A stretch of DNA of 64,000 bases, from IMG/VR virus record IMGVR_UViG_3300017743_000005, positions 1 through 64,000 of that record; one strand, 5' to 3'. Positions 7,533 through 16,906 of the stretch are shown here, piece after piece (positions within the stretch are counted from its first letter, which is position 1; each line of letters starts with the position of its first letter). Under the pieces are notes generated by a model, which saw nothing but the letters and a program-made list of their open reading frames with translations, was not told the origin of the DNA and did no database searches. Origin of the DNA: a virus. A program made the translations under genes and the position numbers.

Positions 7533-10199
7533 TTATGCACCAAACGTAGCACCAGTTGACTGAACATTAAAATCAAGTACAATGTACTCAACAGAACGTG
7601 CAGGTTGGATAAAAATTTGACCATACATGATGTTTCTGTCAACCATCTCGGGAGTATTATTGCTATCGTCCATGATTACACGGAAAGCATATAAACCAAG
7701 TCTTTGTTGAACATTTTCAAGATAAGGATTAACTATACCCAAGAAACGATTACGAGTTGCAGTTACATTTTGCTCGAAAATTAAGAATCGTGCAGAACTT
7801 GCAATGAACTTCTTAAGATTGATAAGCAAACGTCTAACATTAATTCTGTCTAATGCACTTGCATTTCTTTGCAATGTCTTTTGTCCGAAAGCAACAATTC
7901 CTTGACCAGGAAACGCAGCGATTGGATTAACCTTACCTTCGTATAATGTGTCTCTTTCTGCAAAATTTAATCTATCCATTACAGATACCGCAGATTCAAT
8001 TCCACCACGGTTAAGACCTGCAGGTGCAAACCATTCAGCAGAACGTTGATCGTTTGATGCAAAAACTGCCATCATCAACGCACTTGGTGGATAAGGAACT
8101 ATACGATTTGTAGCAGGATCAATGATCTTAACCCAAGGATAGTAAGTAGCTGCATAGTTAGAATCGAGAGTAGATGCTTGTGATACTGCATCATCGACAC
8201 GACCTGGTTGATTATGAGCACTTACACAATCAAGAATATAAAAACAATCTTCTCGTGTTTCACAAAGATCAACACCACGATTGATTACAGTTCTATGTAA
8301 GTCTAGTGATAAACCTGGAGTAACAATAAGGTTTATATCAAATTCGTCTTGGTTGCTTAATGCTTGAAACGCACGGATATATCCCTGAGTTCCTGGAGAA
8401 AAACGACCAGAGCAATCAAGTCCCTGAACATTAGAAGCACTGATGTTTTTTCCTGTTCTAATTGGATGCCCAGGAGCATGACCATCAAAACCTTGTTGAA
8501 AACCAACGAGGAATCTTCTAAGTTTACTTGTTTCAATTTCTTCCGCAACCGATGGACTTGTGTCAATAGCACTTACTGCATATTCTTCCACAACACCGTC
8601 AACTTCTTCTTTATATGATCCAGGACGATCCATGTAATAACCAAGTCCTGCTTCACCTGCGTCGTTAGGAATTGGAGCAAATAATTCAAGTGTATCTTTT
8701 TGTGACCTTGGCAAATCGAGAATTCCATCAGGAGTATCTTCGGTAAATATTGTACCGTTGAAGTAACGACCAGGATTTCTTTCATATTGTGAAACATGAC
8801 TAAAAATAGGTTGTGGAACTTCAAGACCACCAACTGGAGACATATATGATCCATGTCCGTATGGCATAGCATTTGCAGGAGCAACCATGTCAGGATTCAT
8901 TTCAATACGAATCCAACGACTTGAATTTCCATAATCTCCATGCTCTGTTACCTTACCACGTGAGTCAATTGTTGTGAAACGATCACCAATTACACGTGCT
9001 ATGAAGTTAGGACTATTTGGATTAAGTGTTACTGCGTCATAATTTTCAATAACATTTTGTGTTTTATCGTTGTCAAGAAAACCACGTACAACCAAACTGA
9101 ATGTTCCGTAGTCTGTACCTGCTATACTTCCTGGTGTTCTAACATTATAGATACCAATTTTAATTTCACGATTGGCACTTGTTCCCATGTTACGTGTATA
9201 AACTCTAAATAAATCGTATCTACGACCACTTATTTCCTGAGATTGAATGAATGGAGTCACGGCAGGACGACAAGCAAACTCACCACCTTCACCGAATGTT
9301 GACAAATCAACTTCTTCTTCACCTTCTGCATTAAGAATTGTGTTTTGGAATTGCATTGTTTCTCCTGCACCAATTGCAGTTTCTACATCACAACTCAAAC
9401 GATATGTAACACCTGCGTAGGTGTTTGCATATAAACGTTCTTGTTCATTTTCAAAATAAGAATGAAAGTAAGCAGGTTCTACATTCTTTTTTGCAGCTCT
9501 ACCAAAAATATTATTTAAACTATCAGGATCACGTGGATCGAGTGAGAACGAGTAATCACTTGGAATTTCGTTACCGTTTTCGTCTTCTTTATCACCTACA
9601 TTTTGAACAACTCCGTCTGAGTCTGTTGTTCTAAGTTTAATAGTAGAACGCAAATTAGAACTTACAACACTATTTCCGTCGGCATCTTCAGTTTCTGTAT
9701 AAAACATTAAGTCTGTAAGTGAATCAACTTCCGAACCACGGAAACCACTGAGGTCTACAATTGATTCTCCGGATGGAGATGTTATCAATGCGTTTGCTAA
9801 CACACCGATTACACTATCGTCTCCGACTTCTACTGGACAACTTCCACTTTCAAGTCCGTGATATGCTTCGTATTTTTCGTCATCGACTGACTCAACGGTT
9901 GCTTTAATGATAAGAGCATCTTTTTGTTCGTATCCTCCAAGAGAACCAACACGAACAATCGTTACGACTCCTTGTTGCTTTAAATATTCTGATGCTGTAA
10001 ATGGTTGGTAATATTCACCATCTGCCGTTCCGAATAAATCTTCAAGTTCTGCACCTGAAGTGATGATCGTTGGTGCGTATGCCGGACCTCTATTAAAAGG
10101 ACCTACGACTGCTCCTCCGATTTGTTGAACTCCTTGGGAAAGAAGTGATGAATCAATTTCATTCGTGAAAACTGCTGGACTAATTGTTCGTTCTGCCAT
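7533..10199 (-). CDS. 18: Tail sheath protein gp18
   Basis: An 888-residue contractile sheath subunit (T4 gp18 is 659). The N-terminus has the family start (AERTISPAVFTNEIDSSLL, then GAVVGPFNRGPAYAP). The C-terminal third has the conserved sheath core: YPPSALMMAVFASNDQRS, FGQKTLQRNASALDRINVRR and the end domain NIMYGQIFIQPARSVEYIVL. Sheath rings wrap the tube and contract to drive it through the envelope. The extra ~230 residues lie in the middle (about 130-400), likely surface-exposed insertion domains. The gene has its own strong terminator. Start ATG 10199 follows GGAGATCCAGCA, a Shine-Dalgarno of GGAG type. Confidence 0.95.
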   Translation of the reverse strand: MAERTISPAVFTNEIDSSLLSQGVQQIGGAVVGPFNRGPAYAPTIITSGAELEDLFGTADGEYYQPFTASEYLKQQGVVTIVRVGSLGGYEQKDALIIKATVESVDDEKYEAYHGLESGSCPVEVGDDSVIGVLANALITSPSGESIVDLSGFRGSEVDSLTDLMFYTETEDADGNSVVSSNLRSTIKLRTTDSDGVVQNVGDKEDENGNEIPSDYSFSLDPRDPDSLNNIFGRAAKKNVEPAYFHSYFENEQERLYANTYAGVTYRLSCDVETAIGAGETMQFQNTILNAEGEEEVDLSTFGEGGEFACRPAVTPFIQSQEISGRRYDLFRVYTRNMGTSANREIKIGIYNVRTPGSIAGTDYGTFSLVVRGFLDNDKTQNVIENYDAVTLNPNSPNFIARVIGDRFTTIDSRGKVTEHGDYGNSSRWIRIEMNPDMVAPANAMPYGHGSYMSPVGGLEVPQPIFSHVSQYERNPGRYFNGTIFTEDTPDGILDLPRSQKDTLELFAPIPNDAGEAGLGYYMDRPGSYKEEVDGVVEEYAVSAIDTSPSVAEEIETSKLRRFLVGFQQGFDGHAPGHPIRTGKNISASNVQGLDCSGRFSPGTQGYIRAFQALSNQDEFDINLIVTPGLSLDLHRTVINRGVDLCETREDCFYILDCVSAHNQPGRVDDAVSQASTLDSNYAATYYPWVKIIDPATNRIVPYPPSALMMAVFASNDQRSAEWFAPAGLNRGGIESAVSVMDRLNFAERDTLYEGKVNPIAAFPGQGIVAFGQKTLQRNASALDRINVRRLLINLKKFIASSARFLIFEQNVTATRNRFLGIVNPYLENVQQRLGLYAFRVIMDDSNNTPEMVDRNIMYGQIFIQPARSVEYIVLDFNVQSTGATFGA

Positions 10200-10291
10200 T
10201 GCTGGATCTCCTATTTGGGTTGTTGTATTGTGTAATAATTAAAGTTTGACCTTTTTTAGAATAAATATTCTTGAAAATTTTCAAAGTTTAA

Positions 10292-10299
10292 TATTTATA
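10292..10299 (-). promoter_or_regulatory. T4-late-like octamer upstream of sheath gene
   Basis: Gene-sense TATAAATATTAAAC, 92 nt before the sheath ATG. It matches the TATAAATA consensus of T4 late promoters in the correct orientation, and the 112-nt gap it sits in holds no gene. Use as a promoter is inferred. Confidence 0.4.
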
Positions 10300-10311
10300 G
10301 ACAAATAGTAA

Positions 10312-10584
10312 TTATTTTTTAATATATACCCCAAATTGTACATCAATCTCACCTTCACCGTATTTTTCGTGTAATCTTTCTTTGAACAAAACCTCTCGTT
10401 TGGTTATGTCACTAAAATCAGAGTGAGCATTGGTTTTCATGTCTGCAATTTCAGTTAAACGAACTTTAATTTGCTTTTCTTCAATTTCATATTCACCAAG
10501 TGATAATACAATTTTTTGGTAATCGGAGTTTAATCTCGATATTTCGGATATTTCATCTTTACTTAATTCTATTTTATTTTCCAT
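10312..10584 (-). CDS. Small coiled-coil protein (90 aa), unknown
   Basis: From ATG 10584 (MENKIELSKDEISEI) this gives 90 residues. The longer frame from 10620 adds a hydrophobic N-terminus without a plausible ribosome site. The protein is a charged heptad-like helix (LNSDYQKIVLSLGEYEIEEKQ) followed by a conserved-looking C-terminal KYGEGEIDVQFGVYIKK. I recall similar small proteins in marine T4-like phages but know no function. Confidence 0.6.
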   Translation of the reverse strand: MENKIELSKDEISEISRLNSDYQKIVLSLGEYEIEEKQIKVRLTEIADMKTNAHSDFSDITKREVLFKERLHEKYGEGEIDVQFGVYIKK

Positions 10585-10632
10585 TATGATAATGATACGC
10601 AATTTATGAAATAAAATCAAGTAAATTAAATA

Positions 10633-11871
10633 TTATATTTTAACTATATTTAATTTTACGATTTCAACAGACGATTCATGAATCTGTATATTTAAAGTAA
10701 ATTCACCGTCAAGTTTTTGTTCAAATACATCTCCGGTATAAAGTTCAATTTCGTTGCCAAGATAATCCCATATAAAAACCTCTTCGTTACTTTCATTTAT
10801 TTTGGTAGAAATATTATACTTTGCCAACTCAGTTTCAATGGTATAAAATTCTTCATCCATGAGAAGTCTAATTTCATAATTGGACTCTACAGTTTCTATA
10901 AAAATACTTTGTTTTTTTCTATCAAGTGTTATATTTTTATTATCAGAATTGGATACTGGATTAGTTTCGTGTTTGAAACTTGTACTATTAATATCATACT
11001 CAACTCCCCATACTATCTTTCTTGGTGTAAGTGCCAATTTTGTTGTGCTTTTATTATCAAAAATCTCTGGTAATAAAAACGCGTTTACAGTTGCACTAAA
11101 TGTAGTAGTTACACTTCGGTCTTCTCCATCTGAAGATTCTACTACGTTTGAAAAACTATCAATTTTCGTTCTAAATTTAAATCCACTTGGATCTCCCCAG
11201 TAATCATCACTTGCAAACGTAATCTTTTCTACAAGTGTATTCATTTGCTCTACATATTCTGTGGACATTGTAAAATCATATGTCAGTATAACTCTATCTG
11301 GAAATGTTACATTGTGAACTTGGTAAACACGATTTACATCATTTAGTAAACTAAACCTGTCATACATATTCTTAGAATCAAACTTTTTAACAAACGGTAC
11401 ACTTAAATGATTATTTATTGGAGAAAAATCATCATCTTTTGTAACACTGGTTCTTATGAAAATAATCATCGGACGTTGTACCTGTCCTTTTTTGTCACGG
11501 AAATATCCATCGTTTTGAATCGCACTCCATCTTTCTGGAGATGCGTGTCTAACTGGTACATTTACAAGAGAACCACCTGCATCCACGACCTCAGGACGAA
11601 TTACTTTTACAAAATATTCATATAAAATATTATCTATATCAATGAGTGTTATTGAATAATCATCAAATGACTTATCATCAATTGTGTCAGTTCGTAACTT
11701 GGTTGCACGATTGTCATCATAATTACTTGATTTAGATTTTTTTAAATTAGATAATTGTTGTGAGTTATCTAAATTGGGTGGTAATTTGCCCAAAGAACTT
11801 GTAAACGAATCTTTATTGGTAGATAAATTTCGCAGAGTAACGAACGGATTATTTACAGATTCATATCCCAT
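10633..11871 (-). CDS. 15: Tail sheath stabiliser/completion protein, gp15-like
   Basis: A 412-residue protein. The middle part carries a pattern I associate with T4-like gp15: LTYDFTMSTEYVEQMNTLVE, DDYWGDPSGFKFRTKIDSFS, then DRSVTTTFSATVNAFLLPE. gp15 caps the tail and stabilises the sheath so that heads can join. Order supports this, since it follows the gp13- and gp14-like genes as in T4 (13-14-15). It is longer than T4 gp15 (272), with an extra polar N-terminus (~70 residues) and a beta-rich C-terminal domain (~300-412). Its ATG touches the stop of the preceding gene (TAATG-type overlap at 11871). Confidence 0.6.
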   Translation of the reverse strand: MGYESVNNPFVTLRNLSTNKDSFTSSLGKLPPNLDNSQQLSNLKKSKSSNYDDNRATKLRTDTIDDKSFDDYSITLIDIDNILYEYFVKVIRPEVVDAGGSLVNVPVRHASPERWSAIQNDGYFRDKKGQVQRPMIIFIRTSVTKDDDFSPINNHLSVPFVKKFDSKNMYDRFSLLNDVNRVYQVHNVTFPDRVILTYDFTMSTEYVEQMNTLVEKITFASDDYWGDPSGFKFRTKIDSFSNVVESSDGEDRSVTTTFSATVNAFLLPEIFDNKSTTKLALTPRKIVWGVEYDINSTSFKHETNPVSNSDNKNITLDRKKQSIFIETVESNYEIRLLMDEEFYTIETELAKYNISTKINESNEEVFIWDYLGNEIELYTGDVFEQKLDGEFTLNIQIHESSVEIVKLNIVKI

Positions 11872-12338
11872 TATAGTGTCCTATCAGAGATATTTAATTT
11901 ACTTAGTCTTGATAAATGTGCGTTGCACAATAAACTAAAGTTTTTTTCAGGTTGTCCACCAAGGAATTGGTTTTCTACAATTGCACTTATTTCAAAATAC
12001 GAATTTTCCCAAAAAATTATATCTCCATTTTCTGGATAAAATTCTTTTATTTCACACAATTTTTGATGAAATCTAAATATAACACCTTTTTTTACATCTG
12101 GTCCAAATCCCTCATAATTAGTAGTTTCTGGATCAGAATCAACAAAGCAAGATGTCTCAATTCCAGGATAATAGAATTTATTTATACTCTCACCATATAC
12201 ATTCTCGTTTGTTTTATCAGAATCTACTTTAAATAAAATTATTATTTGCTCTACTATATCTAACATTAGTTCACCTGCAAGACTATTCATTAATCTTACA
12301 TCTCTTTTTGAATAATACCTACCTCGGGATCTTGACAT
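11871..12338 (-). CDS. 14: Neck protein gp14-like
   Basis: A 155-residue protein. The pattern YGESINKFYYPGIETSCFVD, then FRFHQKLCEIKEFYPENGDIIFWENSYFEIS and VENQFLGGQPEKNF, resembles the gp14 neck family (a GD-I-W-YEI-VENQ signature in T4-like phages). gp13 and gp14 form the neck on the portal vertex and provide the site to which the tail binds. The gene lies 5 nt after the gp13-like gene and overlaps the next gene by one base, so the three are co-translated. It is shorter than T4 gp14 (256). Confidence 0.6.
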   Translation of the reverse strand: MSRSRGRYYSKRDVRLMNSLAGELMLDIVEQIIILFKVDSDKTNENVYGESINKFYYPGIETSCFVDSDPETTNYEGFGPDVKKGVIFRFHQKLCEIKEFYPENGDIIFWENSYFEISAIVENQFLGGQPEKNFSLLCNAHLSRLSKLNISDRTL

Positions 12339-12343
12339 ATCTT

Positions 12344-13741
12344 TTATCCTATATACAAAAAATTTGGAACTTTTCGCAAATTTTCTTGTAAATTATCAGA
12401 AATTTGATTCAAAGATTCACTCGTAGTGCTACGACTTGTTACCTCTAAATCTTCTCTTAGTTCAGTAATAAGTTGCTCTTTTTCAGACGATGCTTCTGAC
12501 CTCAGTGCATCACCATCAAGTGAGGTTTCTCCACCTGGAATAGGTAAACTTTGATATTTTGAACGAATTGAACCGAGAAGTTCTTTACACAACGCAAGAT
12601 AATATTTCATAATCCATCGTTTTCCTACATCATTTATTGTTGCAAAACTATGAAACTGATATGGAACATTACTGACATCTGTTATGGAGTCAGTTGAAGA
12701 TGTAAATGACACATCATCGGATATGTTGCTTTTTTGCAATACGGATTTTGCAGTTCCATCGTTTAGTCCTGTGGTTGAGTTGTCAACTACAACTTGTTCT
12801 GTTGTTTCTTCCGTGACATCAGTTTGATTTTTAGGCATTACATTAAATTCATCTGCATCAACATACCCCTGTACAGCTGCTATATCTCTTTCTCGTTTAA
12901 ATACATAATCAAAATACAAAGTATAATCTTTAGTTGGAATTGGAAAAATTGTTAACTTATTATTAATAAGTTCAAAACTATACGCACTTCTTCGTATTTG
13001 TTCATTGAATTCAATTGCCTGTAATCTTAGTAAATCTTCATTAATAGGACGGAGTAGAAATTGTGTTCCTCTTGGTGACATCCCACTCCACCCAAACTCA
13101 CTTAGCATATTAGAAGCAGACATTCCCGAATTTGACATTGGGTCGTAAATTTTATTTATACTAGGTGGTGGTTCGTGAAATACTCGTTTTACTTCTATTT
13201 TTTCAAGTTTTCTTTCACCTGTACGTGGGTCTTCATAATAATAATTAAACAAACCCTGTAAATCATATGTTTGTACCCCATTTTTGACATCAAGACCTGC
13301 CCGTCTCCAATCAACATTACCACCTGTACCAACTTCTGCTCCGTATGCCTCGGATAGTTTTAAATAAAATGGAAGTGGTTGTGTCTGTAAAACCGATGTA
13401 GTTAAATTAACACTCGTTGATGTGCCACGCAAACTATACAAATTTTGCTTGATTGAAAATTGATTAATTTGTGCACTGTATTCAGTAACTGCCTCTTCAT
13501 AACAAGCATAAAACTGCACATCTACCATCTCAATATCAACTATTGGATATCCAAGTCGTGTAGCTGCCCACGAAGCAGACTTTTGAGCAAATGAAACGAA
13601 TTCCGGATCATTATCAAAAAAACCAAAAGGAGTTTTTCCCACAGGAGAAGTGGTCTGCCCATCCCAACGAACTCTTTCTAGTTCATGTAACTGATCATTG
13701 GGACTTTGACTTTCTTCCTCGTATTGTTCGTTATCTTCCAT
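12344..13741 (-). CDS. 13: Neck protein gp13-like
   Basis: A 465-residue protein with an N-terminal signature RVRWDGQTTSPVGKTPFGFFD, then WAATRLGYPIVDIEMVDVQFY and CYEEAVTEYSAQIN. I associate this with the large neck protein of marine T4-like phages. The C-terminal part (KRWIMKYYLALCKELLGSIR...SLPIPGG) is also typical, and the last ~80 residues are a charged helix. The region ~285-370 is a Ser/Thr/Asp-rich insertion. It is the first gene after the capsid-gene terminator and leads the tight 13-14-15 group. T4 gp13 is 309 residues. Confidence 0.65.
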   Translation of the reverse strand: MEDNEQYEEESQSPNDQLHELERVRWDGQTTSPVGKTPFGFFDNDPEFVSFAQKSASWAATRLGYPIVDIEMVDVQFYACYEEAVTEYSAQINQFSIKQNLYSLRGTSTSVNLTTSVLQTQPLPFYLKLSEAYGAEVGTGGNVDWRRAGLDVKNGVQTYDLQGLFNYYYEDPRTGERKLEKIEVKRVFHEPPPSINKIYDPMSNSGMSASNMLSEFGWSGMSPRGTQFLLRPINEDLLRLQAIEFNEQIRRSAYSFELINNKLTIFPIPTKDYTLYFDYVFKRERDIAAVQGYVDADEFNVMPKNQTDVTEETTEQVVVDNSTTGLNDGTAKSVLQKSNISDDVSFTSSTDSITDVSNVPYQFHSFATINDVGKRWIMKYYLALCKELLGSIRSKYQSLPIPGGETSLDGDALRSEASSEKEQLITELREDLEVTSRSTTSESLNQISDNLQENLRKVPNFLYIG

Positions 13742-13801
13742 GTCAATAAATATTAGATAGAAATATATTACCTCGTAAAAATAAATTATATAAACATATA
13801 C

Positions 13802-13833
13802 AAAAAAAGAGAGGTCCCGAAGGACCTCTCTTT
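13802..13833 (-). terminator. Rho-independent terminator after major capsid gene
   Basis: Nine-base-pair stem GAGAGGTCC (13809-13817) with GGACCTCTC (13822-13830). In gene sense the loop is TTCG, the very stable UUCG tetraloop, followed by seven T. It lies 25 nt after the capsid stop. Confidence 0.93.
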
Positions 13834-13857
13834 AAATTTTGATCGTTTGCTCTAAGA

Positions 13858-15285
13858 TTAAACTTGATCTGCGTTTTCAACAGAGAGTTTACCGTAGAAT
13901 TCAGGACGAACCATCTTCTTAGCATAACGAGTCATTACACCACGACGTGGAGTAAAGTTGACTGGATCGTATACTAATGGAGTTTGGATCAACGGAATAT
14001 ACGGAGCATAAACTGCACCAGTTTCAAGGAAGTTTGCACCTCTGAAACCTACGAGAACGTCACCACTTGTCATGTATGGGTTCTTGTAAACTTGGAAACG
14101 GTTGTTTAATGCACCGACTTTAGTAACACCCATTGCAAACTGAGACTGATTTCCGTCTGTGTCAGCAGCGTATCCTGGAATACTTTCAAGAATTGTAGCA
14201 ACTTGTGGAGAACAAACCAAAAAGTTTGCACCACCACGAAGAGTCAACTGATGAATTGTGTTACTCATCTTTTGAATCTTTGTTCCTAATTTTTGAAACA
14301 TAGTTCCTTGTGTTTCACCACCTGCGAGTGCTTGTGCAGCGTTAAACGCAGTTGTGTCCACTGTTCCTGCTTGTGTGATAAGCATATCAAGAATTTCCAA
14401 ATCAATTTCCATTGAAACGTACTCGGAAAGAAGAGAAGTCAATTCTGCTTCTGCGTCAATACTATGATAAGCATTAAGGTCTTGTGCCAACTCAGGTGTC
14501 CACACTGCTTTCAACTTACGTGTCTTTGCAACGATTGGATCACTTTTAAGTTCCAAGTTAACTTCAGGAATACCAGCATCTTGTGATCCTGTTACTGCAC
14601 CTTCAGTTGCATCTTCAGCTGCTTCAAAGTCACCACGTGTGATATCTGTTGTTTCAACATGATAGTGAAGTGTTCCGTCAGCAGTTGCTTTGTTGTCTGC
14701 GTCAAGAGCAGACTCTGCTCCTCCACCGTCTACAACCTTAAATGCACGAACACCATCAAGGTCTGCGTCTGTTGCTACGTCAACTCCAACTTCTTGACCA
14801 GTTGTAATAGCAACTTTTTGATCATTAAGAGAGTAACCATGACGACCTCCTCCGTAAAGACCACCTTCTGCTTTATCGGTGGACTTAGTTGCTCCAGAAC
14901 CACCGAACAAACTACCACTTGATTGACGTGATTGTGCTGTTCCGTATTTGAAGTCTAAATAGAAAATCAATCCTGATGGAAGATTCATTGGTTGAACCGA
15001 AACGAATTCCTTCGCTGCGATTTCTGCAAATACACGACGAACAAGAGGAAGTGCCACTCCACTCCATTCTTCTGATCCATTGGATGTTCCTGTACGTGAA
15101 CCCTCATCGATCAATTGCTTTGCCTGATTTTCGAGTAGAATTGCCATTCCACTTTTTTCTGTATCTGTACCGATACCTTCTAATAAACCAGTCTTTTCCC
15201 ACTTTGAAACTAAACCACGGGTTTCCGCCATAAGTTTTTGTTGAGGATTCTGACTGTCCTTTAATAATTTACTAATCTCGCTCAT
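13858..15285 (-). CDS. 23: Major capsid protein gp23
   Basis: A 475-residue T4-type (HK97 fold) capsid protein. Recognisable parts are EEWSGVALPLVRRVFAEIAA and VSVQPMNLPSGLIFYLDFKY near residues 72-115, KSDPIVAKTRKLKAVWTPEL, and the C-terminal YAPYIPLIQTPLVYDP and TRYAKKMVRPEFYGKL. An (L/I)xE site such as LLE-G in the first ~65 residues could be cut by the gp21-like protease during maturation; this is inferred. The start ATG 15285 has an AAAGGA Shine-Dalgarno. The gene lies directly after the scaffold gene, as gp22-gp23 in T4, and ends in a strong UUCG-loop terminator. Confidence 0.95.
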   Translation of the reverse strand: MSEISKLLKDSQNPQQKLMAETRGLVSKWEKTGLLEGIGTDTEKSGMAILLENQAKQLIDEGSRTGTSNGSEEWSGVALPLVRRVFAEIAAKEFVSVQPMNLPSGLIFYLDFKYGTAQSRQSSGSLFGGSGATKSTDKAEGGLYGGGRHGYSLNDQKVAITTGQEVGVDVATDADLDGVRAFKVVDGGGAESALDADNKATADGTLHYHVETTDITRGDFEAAEDATEGAVTGSQDAGIPEVNLELKSDPIVAKTRKLKAVWTPELAQDLNAYHSIDAEAELTSLLSEYVSMEIDLEILDMLITQAGTVDTTAFNAAQALAGGETQGTMFQKLGTKIQKMSNTIHQLTLRGGANFLVCSPQVATILESIPGYAADTDGNQSQFAMGVTKVGALNNRFQVYKNPYMTSGDVLVGFRGANFLETGAVYAPYIPLIQTPLVYDPVNFTPRRGVMTRYAKKMVRPEFYGKLSVENADQV

Positions 15286-15329
15286 TTTATTATTCCTTTT
15301 GAATTATGTTTTGTTTTTAACAGTTTAAA

Positions 15330-16691
15330 TTAAACTATCCCTGCAAGTTTTTTGAATCGGTTAGCAAGTTCATTGCCTTCTGATAAAATCTGCTTGGATG
15401 GTTTAGTTGATTTGATTGCCTTTGAAGCCATTCCTTCTGAAATAGACTTGGTCTCATTATGCTTAGTACGTTGTGTACGTTTAGCACGTGATTCCACGAC
15501 TTGCTCGGAACGTTCATTTATTGAACGGAACGACTCACCAAGGGTTGCATAGACAAGTTTTGCTTCACGAACGTTTTTCGTTAAGTCGAAACTTTCTACT
15601 ACTTTTAATTTTTGTGATTCCACTAATACAAACTCTTTAAACAATTTATTTGTATAAAGAAGTTTTGCATTCAACAAATTCACTTCATTCAACTTACCAC
15701 GCAAATATTTGTAGACCTTGCGGTATTCTTCGTTTTCTTTTTGAAGTTTGTCATTTTCAGTTTTCAGTTCTGATAAATCTGAATCGTCAATCTCTTCTTC
15801 AATATTAGACTCTTCTTCGAGTTCTTTGAGAATTTCTTCAAGATTGATTTCTTCGTCTTCTTCTTCATCGTCTTCTGAACATGAACTTTCTTCAAGTGAC
15901 TCTTCTTCAGATTCTTCTTCGGTTTCTTCTTCATCGGATTCTTCTACAATCTCGATGTCGATTTCTTCGTCAAGTTCTTCTGATTCTTCGTCTTCTGATT
16001 CGTCCGAATCTTCAACTTCTTCTTCTTCGGTTAGACTTGAACCCTGTGGATCATCGCAGTCTTTACAATCTGCTACGTCAACATGGTTTTCGGTTTTTCC
16101 GATTTCGGAAGAGTCAGATTGTTCTTCAACTGATTCGTCTGATTCGTCTTCTTCGTCTGATAGTTCAACTTCGTCTTCTTCACTAATTTCAAGTTCTCTT
16201 TCGAGTTCTTTAATGATATTTTCGAGATTGATTTCGTCGTCAGATTCTTCATCTTCACTTTCATCGTCTAAGTCAAGCTCCTCTTCGTCTGCACTAGCAA
16301 CTTCTTCAGATTCTTCTTCAGATTCTTCGGATTCAAGTTCTTCTTCGGATTCTTCGGATTCAAGTTCGTCTTCAACAGAGTCTTCAACAGAGTCTTCGTC
16401 GTCTTCGGAATAACTTCCTTCTTCAACTTCTTCTTCTGCGTCTTCACTTGCTTCAACTTCTTCGTCCTCAGATTCTTCAGAAACTTCAAGTTCTTCAGTT
16501 TCTTCTGATTCTTCTGCGTTCTCTTCTTCGGATTCTTCGGCATCTAAATCCTCGTCTTCTCTTAACTTTTTCGTAAGCATACTCTGTAATCTTGGAGCGA
16601 ATGCTTCTTCTAGAGCAAGACGAGCATTTGCCAATGCCGTTTCACGGACTGCTTTTGCATCTGCGATTGCTTCTTGTAATAATTTACTCAT
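15330..16691 (-). CDS. Acidic prohead core/scaffold protein (gp22-like position)
   Basis: A 453-residue protein in three parts. An Ala/Leu-rich amphipathic N-terminus (LLQEAIADAKAVRETALANA, to ~45) comes first. Then comes a very acidic Glu/Asp/Ser low-complexity middle (~45-310), and last a helical, basic C-terminus (~320-453) with a coiled coil (LKTENDKLQKENEEYRKVYK). The C-terminal end NELANRFKKLAGIV resembles endings of T4-like core proteins. gp22 is the main scaffold in T4 and lies directly before gp23, as here. Glu-rich (L/I)xE sites would allow destruction by gp21. The acidic middle is far longer than in T4 gp22 (269 residues). Confidence 0.75.
   Translation of the reverse strand: MSKLLQEAIADAKAVRETALANARLALEEAFAPRLQSMLTKKLREDEDLDAEESEEENAEESEETEELEVSEESEDEEVEASEDAEEEVEEGSYSEDDEDSVEDSVEDELESEESEEELESEESEEESEEVASADEEELDLDDESEDEESDDEINLENIIKELERELEISEEDEVELSDEEDESDESVEEQSDSSEIGKTENHVDVADCKDCDDPQGSSLTEEEEVEDSDESEDEESEELDEEIDIEIVEESDEEETEEESEEESLEESSCSEDDEEEDEEINLEEILKELEEESNIEEEIDDSDLSELKTENDKLQKENEEYRKVYKYLRGKLNEVNLLNAKLLYTNKLFKEFVLVESQKLKVVESFDLTKNVREAKLVYATLGESFRSINERSEQVVESRAKRTQRTKHNETKSISEGMASKAIKSTKPSKQILSEGNELANRFKKLAGIV
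15761..16556 (-). repeat. Glu/Asp/Ser low-complexity tract in scaffold
   Basis: Gene-sense GAAGAA/GATGAA/TCTGAA triplets with imperfect short repeats of ESEE and SEDE units. The reverse strand therefore shows a long Ser-rich open frame that is not a gene. Confidence 0.8.
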
Positions 16692-16849
16692 TTTTTTTGT
16701 TTTTCCTATTTTTTCTAAAGTTATTATTAAACTTTAATCGATGAAACCTTTTTATGACGTGTTTCCAATAGTGTGGAAGCATTTGTAAGATAAATATATA
16801 CTTACGTATGAAAATATTTTAAAATATATAAAAAAATTTAAAAAATTTA

Positions 16850-16880
16850 AAAAAAAAGAGAAGAAATCTTCTCTTTTTTA
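16850..16880 (-). terminator. Rho-independent terminator before scaffold gene
   Basis: Stem GAGAAG (16858-16863) with CTTCTC (16868-16873), extended by A/T pairs, followed in gene sense by a long T run. It separates the 228-residue core gene from the scaffold gene. The remaining 16692-16849 is AT-rich and holds no gene. It includes gene-sense GTATATATTTATCTTAC near 16790-16806, which resembles the octamer set. Confidence 0.75.
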
Positions 16881-16906
16881 ATTTTTATTTCTAAATTTAA
16901 TAGATA

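Noticed and set aside
13743-13925. 60-aa minus-strand frame across the capsid terminator
   Set aside because: It overlaps the capsid C-terminus in another frame and runs through the terminator hairpin.
15748-16413. 221-aa Ser-rich plus-strand frame (and other frames here)
   Set aside because: Antisense of the Glu/Asp codon tract of the scaffold gene (GAA/GAT read as TTC/ATC or shifted to TCT); low-complexity artefact.
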